Source of the DNA: Alphaproteobacteria bacterium
Lineage (GTDB): Bacteria > Myxococcota_A > UBA796 > CAJQPC01
NCBI GenBank assembly: GCA_020632795.1
Contig: JACKEV010000012.1
Location: forward strand, 124,001 to 188,000
DNA: 64,000 nt
Direction: 5' to 3'
Part shown: positions 59,362-64,000 of the stretch, one piece after another
Layout of the letters: each line of letters starts with the position of its first letter
Numbering within the stretch: position 1 is the stretch's first letter
Notes under the pieces: model-generated
Told to the model about the DNA's origin: nothing
Database searches by the model: none
The model's input: the letters and a program-made list of their open reading frames with translations, nothing else
Position numbers and translations under genes: made by a program

Positions 59362-61623
59362 GTGACGACCCCCGATGGACGATCCGGTGAGCACATCCGG
59401 GTAGCGGGCACTGTGCAGGGGGTCGGCTTTCGGCCCTTCGTGGCGCGGCTGGCCGCGGACCTGGGGCTCTCCGGGAGCGTGCGGAACGACGGCGCGGGGG
59501 TGCGCATCGCCCTGGCCGGGCCGCAGGCGGCACGGGACGCCTTCGTGACGGCGCTTCGGGAGCGCCCGCCCCCGCTCGCCCGGATCGAGGGGGTGTCCCG
59601 AGCGCCGGGCCCGGTCGCGGCGGCGGGCTTCACCATCGAGGCCAGCGCCCCCGGGGCGGCCTGCACCGAGGTCCCCCCCGACGCCGCGGTCTGCGCCGAC
59701 TGCGCCCGGGAGGTGCTCGACCCCGCCGACCGCCGCTTCGGCTACCCGTTCGCCTCCTGCACGGCCTGCGGGCCTCGATACACCGTGCTGGCGGCGCTGC
59801 CCTTCGACCGGGCGCGCACCGCGATGGCGGCGTTCCCGCTCTGCGGGGCCTGCGCGGCCGAGTACGCCGACCCCGCCGACCGCCGCTGCCACGCCCAGAC
59901 CCTCGCCTGCGCGGCCTGCGGGCCCCGGCTCACGGCATTGGAGATGGACGAGGCCCGCGCGCTGCTGCGGGCGGGCGGGGTGCTGGCGGTGAAGGGCCTG
60001 GGCGGCTTCCAGCTCTGCGCCGACGCCACGAACGAGCCCGCCGTGGCCCGGCTGCGGGCCTGGAAGCGGCGCCCTCGCAGACCGTTCGCCTTGATGGCCC
60101 ATGACATCGGGATCATCACACGGCACGCTGCTGTCGGTCCGGCCGCGCGGGGTGCTCTGCAGAGCGTCGAGCGGCCCATCGTACTGCTCCCGGCCGTGGG
60201 CGAGCCTTTGGCGCCCTCCGTGGCCCCGGGCCAGCGCCGCCTGGGCTTCATGCTGCCCACCACGCCGCTCCACCTGCTGCTGACCGAGGGGCTTGACCGG
60301 CCCATCGTGGCCACCAGCGCCAACCGCAGCGGCGCGCCCATCGCCCTGACCCCCGACGGGCTGGAGGCGGACGGGGTGTTGGACCACGACCGCCCCATCC
60401 TGCGGCGGGCCGACGACGCGGTGGTGCAGCTCGTCGGTGGGGCGGTGCAGGTGCTGCGCCGGGCGCGCGGCTACGCCCCCGGGCCCCTCCCGCTGCCGCC
60501 GGGCCTGCCCAGGCGCGCGGTGCTGGCGCTCGGAGGGCACCTCAAGGCCACGGTGGCCTGGAGCCGATGCGGCCAGGTGGTGCTCTCGCCCCACATCGGG
60601 GACCTGGACCACCCCGACACCGTGGCGGCGTGGACGGAGACGGTGGAGGGCCTGGGCGCGCTGCTGGGCCAGGACCCCGAGGCGGCGGCGGTGGACCTGC
60701 ACCCCGCGTACCGGTCGAGCGCGTGGGGACGCCGATGGGCTGCGGATCACGGAAGACCGGTCGTCGAGGTGCAGCACCACCACGCCCACATCGCGGCCTG
60801 CATGGCAGAAGCCGGGGTGCCGGCGGGGCAGCGGGTGCTCGGCCTGGCGCTGGACGGGCTGGGCTACGGGGCGGACGGGACCCTGTGGGGCGGGGAGCTG
60901 CTGCTCTGCACCTACGGGCGCGCCGAGCGGGTCGGCGGCCTCCCGGCGGTGCCTCTGCTGGGGGGCGATCGGGCCGCGCTGGAGCCGTGGCGCAACCTCT
61001 ACGCCCACCTCCGGGCCGCGTTCTCCTGGGACGAGCTGGGGCGGTGGGCGGTCGCCGAGGGGCTCCAGGCGCGGCCGGTCGCGCTGCTCGACCCGATGAT
61101 GGCGGGCGGCCCCCACGCGCCCCCGGCCAGCAGCGCCGGGCGGCTGTTCGACGCGGTCGCGGCGGCGGTGGGGCTCTTCCCCGAGCGGGTCTCCTACGAG
61201 GGGGAGGCGGCCATCGCGCTGGAGGGGCTGGCGGAGGAGGGGGACCTGCGGGCGGCCCCGGTGTGGCCGGTGTCCCTGGAGGTCCGCGACGGGCGGCTCG
61301 TGTTCGGGTGGCGGGGGCTGTGGGCCGCGCTGCTGGACGCCCTGGAGGACGGCGCGACCCCGGCTGAGGTCGCTGCGGCCTTCCATCGCACCCTGGCCGA
61401 CGCGCTGGTCCGCGCGGCGACGCGCCTGTGTCGGGCGAACGACCTGCGCGCCGTGGCCCTGAGCGGGGGCTGCTGGCAGAACCGCACCCTGCACACGCTG
61501 GTGGCGGACGCGCTTCAGGAGCGCGGGTTGATCGTGCATCATCACCGCGCTGTCCCCCCGAACGACGGCGGGCTCGCCCTGGGCCAGGCCGTCGTCGCTG
61601 CCGCCCGGCTGGGAGCCCCATGA
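59362..61623 (+). CDS. hypF: [NiFe] hydrogenase maturation carbamoyltransferase HypF
   Basis: Makes the carbamoyl group that becomes the cyanide ligand of the [NiFe] active site. The 753-residue product has an acylphosphatase domain (HIRVAGTVQGVGFRPF, about 12-90), two zinc-finger parts (CADCAREVL ... CTACGPRY and CGACAAEY ... CAACGPRL), a YrdC-like domain (about 195-370) and a Kae1-like domain with VEVQHHHAHIAACMAE. The start is GTG 59362 by fit to the acylphosphatase domain. ATGA overlap (4 bp) joins it to hypD. Confidence 0.95.
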   Translation: MTTPDGRSGEHIRVAGTVQGVGFRPFVARLAADLGLSGSVRNDGAGVRIALAGPQAARDAFVTALRERPPPLARIEGVSRAPGPVAAAGFTIEASAPGAACTEVPPDAAVCADCAREVLDPADRRFGYPFASCTACGPRYTVLAALPFDRARTAMAAFPLCGACAAEYADPADRRCHAQTLACAACGPRLTALEMDEARALLRAGGVLAVKGLGGFQLCADATNEPAVARLRAWKRRPRRPFALMAHDIGIITRHAAVGPAARGALQSVERPIVLLPAVGEPLAPSVAPGQRRLGFMLPTTPLHLLLTEGLDRPIVATSANRSGAPIALTPDGLEADGVLDHDRPILRRADDAVVQLVGGAVQVLRRARGYAPGPLPLPPGLPRRAVLALGGHLKATVAWSRCGQVVLSPHIGDLDHPDTVAAWTETVEGLGALLGQDPEAAAVDLHPAYRSSAWGRRWAADHGRPVVEVQHHHAHIAACMAEAGVPAGQRVLGLALDGLGYGADGTLWGGELLLCTYGRAERVGGLPAVPLLGGDRAALEPWRNLYAHLRAAFSWDELGRWAVAEGLQARPVALLDPMMAGGPHAPPASSAGRLFDAVAAAVGLFPERVSYEGEAAIALEGLAEEGDLRAAPVWPVSLEVRDGRLVFGWRGLWAALLDALEDGATPAEVAAAFHRTLADALVRAATRLCRANDLRAVALSGGCWQNRTLHTLVADALQERGLIVHHHRAVPPNDGGLALGQAVVAAARLGAP

Positions 61624-62732
61624 AGTTCGTCGACGAGTTCCGCGATCCCGCCCTGGGCCGACGGGTCCTGGCGCGCATCGCGGCGCAGGTCGAGGCCCTG
61701 GGGGCCACGGCGCAGGCGCCGGTGCGGATCATGGAGGTCTGCGGCGGCCACACCCACGCCATCTTCCGGTATGGCCTGAACGGGGTGCTGCCCGAGGCGC
61801 TGATGCTGGTCCACGGCCCCGGCTGCCCGGTCTGCGTGCTGCCCATGGGCCGGGTGGACGACGCGGTGGCCCTGGCGCGCCAGCCCGGCGTGATCCTGGC
61901 CAGCTTCGGCGACGCCCTGCGGGTCCCGGGCAGCGGGCCGAGCCTGATGCAGGCCAGGGCGGCCGGGGCGGACGTGCGGACGGTCTACGCCCCCGCCGAC
62001 GCCCTGGCGCTGGCCCGCGAGCACCCCGAGCGGCCCGTTGTCTTCTTCGCCCTGGGCTTCGAGACCACCGCGCCGGCCACCGCGCTCACCCTGCTCCAGG
62101 CCGAGGCCGAGGGGGTGGAGAACCTGTTCGTCTTCTCCAACCACATCACCATCGTGCCGACGCTGCGGGCCCTGCTGGAGAACCCCGAGCTGCGCCTGCA
62201 CGGCTTCGTGGGGCCAGGGCACGTCTCGGCGGTCATCGGGACCCGGCCCTACGCCTTCGTGGCCGAGCGGTACGGCGTGCCGCTGGTGGTCTCGGGGTTC
62301 GAGCCGCTGGACCTGCTCCAGTCCATCGCGATGGTGCTCCAGCAGCGCATCGACGGGGTCGCCCGGGTGGAGAACCAGTACATCCGGGTGGTGGGGGAGG
62401 GCGGCAACCCCCAGGCCCTGGCGGCGATGGCGGCGGTGTTCGAGGCCCGGCCGAGCTTCGAGTGGCGCGGCCTGGGGCTCATCCCGAGCTCGGGCCTGCA
62501 GCTCACCGCGCGCTTCGCCCGCTTCGACGCCGAGCGGCGCTTCGCCGTGCCCGGCCAGCGCGCCGCCGACCCCCGGGCCTGCCAGTGCGGGCGGGTGCTC
62601 ATCGGCGCGATCCAGCCCAGGGACTGCAAGGTCTTCGGCACCGCCTGCACCCCGGAGACCCCCATCGGGGCCTGCATGGTCTCCGCCGAGGGCGCCTGCG
62701 CGGCGGAGTACCGGTACGGGGGGCCCCGGTGA
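61620..62732 (+). CDS. hypD: Hydrogenase formation protein HypD
   Basis: Scaffold for the Fe(CN)2CO unit. The 370-residue protein carries MEVCGGHTHAIFRYG, GPGCPVCVLP, FFALGFETTAPATA and the C-terminal Cys set ACQCGRVL, DCKVFGTACTP and GACMVSAEGAC that holds a [4Fe-4S] cluster. It starts inside the hypF stop (ATGA) and overlaps hypE by 4 bp (GTGA). Confidence 0.95.
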   Translation: MKFVDEFRDPALGRRVLARIAAQVEALGATAQAPVRIMEVCGGHTHAIFRYGLNGVLPEALMLVHGPGCPVCVLPMGRVDDAVALARQPGVILASFGDALRVPGSGPSLMQARAAGADVRTVYAPADALALAREHPERPVVFFALGFETTAPATALTLLQAEAEGVENLFVFSNHITIVPTLRALLENPELRLHGFVGPGHVSAVIGTRPYAFVAERYGVPLVVSGFEPLDLLQSIAMVLQQRIDGVARVENQYIRVVGEGGNPQALAAMAAVFEARPSFEWRGLGLIPSSGLQLTARFARFDAERRFAVPGQRAADPRACQCGRVLIGAIQPRDCKVFGTACTPETPIGACMVSAEGACAAEYRYGGPR

Positions 62733-63733
62733 GGGCGAAGGTCATCGACGCGGCCCATGGTGGGGGCGGGCGGGCGTCCCGGGTGTTGCTGGAGTCGGTC
62801 ATCGCCCCGGCGCTGGGGACCGAGATCATCGAGGATCAAGCGCGTCTGTCGCTGGACCTCGCCGGGGGCCGGCTGGCCTTCACCACCGACAGCTACGTGG
62901 TCACGCCGCTGTTCTTCCCCGGCGGGGACATCGGCGCGCTGGCGGTGAACGGCACGGTGAACGACCTCGCGGTGGGCGGGGCCCGGCCAGTGGCGCTGAG
63001 CCTGGGGCTGGTGCTGGAGGAGGGGCTGGAGGTTGACCTGCTGCGCCGGGTCCTGGAGAGCGCCGGGCGGGCGGCGCGGGCGGCGGGGGTGGCCATCGTC
63101 ACCGGGGACACCAAGGTGGTGCCGCGCGGCGCGGCGGACCGCATGTTCGTGAACACCTCGGGCGTGGGGGTCATCCCGGCCGGGGTGGACGTGAGCGCGC
63201 GGAACCTCCGACCCGGGGACGCCCTGCTGGTCAACGGGCCGCTGGGGGACCACGGCGCGGCCATCCTGGTCGCCCGGGGCGAGCTGGCCCTGGACGCCCC
63301 CATCCCCAGCGACACCTGCGCGCTGAACGGGCTCACCGAGGCCCTGCTCGCGGAGGTCGAGGTCCACGCGATGCGGGACCTCACCCGTGGCGGGCTGGCC
63401 GCCGCGCTGGACGAGCTGGCCAGAGCCAGCGGCGTGGGGGTGGTGCTGGAGGAGGCCGCCATCCCCGCCCGGCCGGCGGTGCGGGGCTTCTGCGAGGTGC
63501 TGGGGCTCGACCCGGTGCACCTGGCGAACGAGGGGCGGCTGGTGGTGGCGGTGCCCTCCGCTCAGGCTGACCGCGCGCTGGCCATCCTGCACGGTCACCC
63601 GGCGGGTCAGGGGGCCGCCATCATCGGGCATGTGCGCCATGAGCACCCCGGCGTGGTGGCGGTGACCACGGGCTTCGGGGGCGAGCGCATCCTGGACGTG
63701 CTCGTGGGCGCGCCCCTGCCGAGGATCTGCTGA
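62729..63733 (+). CDS. hypE: Hydrogenase expression/formation protein HypE
   Basis: Dehydrates the carbamoyl group on its C-terminal Cys to give the cyanide. The 334-residue protein matches the PurM-like family (AHGGGGRASRVLLESV, TDSYVVTPLFFPGGDIG, VNGTVNDLAVGG, VTGDTKVVPRG) and ends in PRIC, the catalytic C-terminal Cys. The start is GTG 62729 overlapping hypD by 4 bp, and its stop overlaps hypA by one base. Only hypF, D, E and A are seen; hypB and hypC are not in the window. Confidence 0.95.
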   Translation: MRAKVIDAAHGGGGRASRVLLESVIAPALGTEIIEDQARLSLDLAGGRLAFTTDSYVVTPLFFPGGDIGALAVNGTVNDLAVGGARPVALSLGLVLEEGLEVDLLRRVLESAGRAARAAGVAIVTGDTKVVPRGAADRMFVNTSGVGVIPAGVDVSARNLRPGDALLVNGPLGDHGAAILVARGELALDAPIPSDTCALNGLTEALLAEVEVHAMRDLTRGGLAAALDELARASGVGVVLEEAAIPARPAVRGFCEVLGLDPVHLANEGRLVVAVPSAQADRALAILHGHPAGQGAAIIGHVRHEHPGVVAVTTGFGGERILDVLVGAPLPRIC

Positions 63734-64000
63734 TGCACGAGCTGGCCCTGACCCGGGAGATCGTCTCGATCGTACGGGATCACGCCCGGGGCCGGGGCGT
63801 GGCAGGGGTCACGTTGCGGGTCGGGCGGCTGTCCTGCGTGCAGGTCGACGCGCTGCGCTTCGCCCTGCTGGCCTGCGTGGACGGCACCGAGCTGGCCGAC
63901 TGTGTGTGGACCATCGAGCGGGTGCCCGGCCGCGCGCGCTGCGAGGGCTGCGCGGTCGAGCTGGATCTGGATCAGCTCGCGGTCACCTGTCCTTGCGAGC
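63733..64000 (+). CDS. hypA: Hydrogenase nickel incorporation protein HypA (cut by window edge)
   Basis: Nickel chaperone for hydrogenase maturation. The visible 89 codons start MHELALTREIVSIV, with the nickel-binding N-terminal His2 of the family. VRVGRLSCVQVDALRFAL follows, then CEGCAVE and CPCE, the start of the zinc-binding Cys region. The full protein is about 110-120 residues, so the end lies just outside the window. Confidence 0.92.
   Translation, partial: MHELALTREIVSIVRDHARGRGVAGVTLRVGRLSCVQVDALRFALLACVDGTELADCVWTIERVPGRARCEGCAVELDLDQLAVTCPCE

Overview
The window is high-GC DNA, almost fully coding, and most likely chromosomal sequence from a Myxococcota (myxobacterial-type) bacterium. 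The evidence is three secreted proteins ending in a Gly/Cys motif, a hydrophobic helix and an Arg cluster (MYXO-CTERM-like), many lipoproteins with Asp/Ser/Thr-rich linkers after the lipobox Cys, two eukaryotic-like Ser/Thr kinases, a thrombospondin type 3 repeat protein, a MopE-like motif and a myxobacterial-style retron. I saw no rRNA, tRNA, CRISPR array or insertion sequence. Genus and species cannot be told from the sequence alone.

Layout. 1-2.1 kb: serS (cut by the left edge), lipB and tmk on the minus strand. 2.1-4.5 kb: two secreted proteins, one with a zinc-protease motif. 4.5-11.3 kb: a three-gene minus-strand retron locus. It holds a WGR/HEAT-repeat protein, a SWIM zinc-finger protein, a structured non-coding RNA region (candidate msr-msd) and a retron reverse transcriptase. 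This is the clearest accessory defence-type system in the window, and its gene content matches what I recall as type XIII retrons. 11.3-18.5 kb: a TPR histidine kinase, a Ser/Thr kinase, a beta-barrel protein, an ArsC-like protein, a MYXO-CTERM protein and a beta-carbonic anhydrase. 18.4-22.2 kb: a three-subunit molybdenum hydroxylase closest to 4-hydroxybenzoyl-CoA reductase. 22.2-26.8 kb: an Rpn-type nuclease with a 21-bp heptad-coding tandem repeat, a GT-C-like membrane protein, and an alkylation-repair pair (ogt plus an Ada-AlkA fusion).

26.8-45 kb: mostly envelope and surface proteins, including the 27-repeat TSP3 protein, lipoproteins, a PHP-type lipoprotein, GYF/SH3/FxLYD-like membrane proteins and a second Ser/Thr kinase. 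Among them are a small alarmone-hydrolase-like HD protein, a Cys-cluster protein, a diheme c-type lipoprotein and a second ogt. 45-50.2 kb: a VTT-domain membrane protein, cyaY (frataxin), sucA and sucB. 50.2-57.7 kb: envelope proteins, an LRR protein, a rhomboid-like protease, a 508-bp unexplained non-coding stretch, a TPR/zinc protein and a PDZ protein. 57.7-64 kb: cutA, an M18 aminopeptidase, then hypF-hypD-hypE-hypA with 3-4 bp overlaps. This is a [NiFe]-hydrogenase maturation operon that runs off the right edge.

Convergent genes often overlap by 17-124 bp and same-strand genes by 1-13 bp, so the genome is tightly packed. Start codons were chosen by Shine-Dalgarno spacing, family length and signal-peptide position. 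GTG starts are common.
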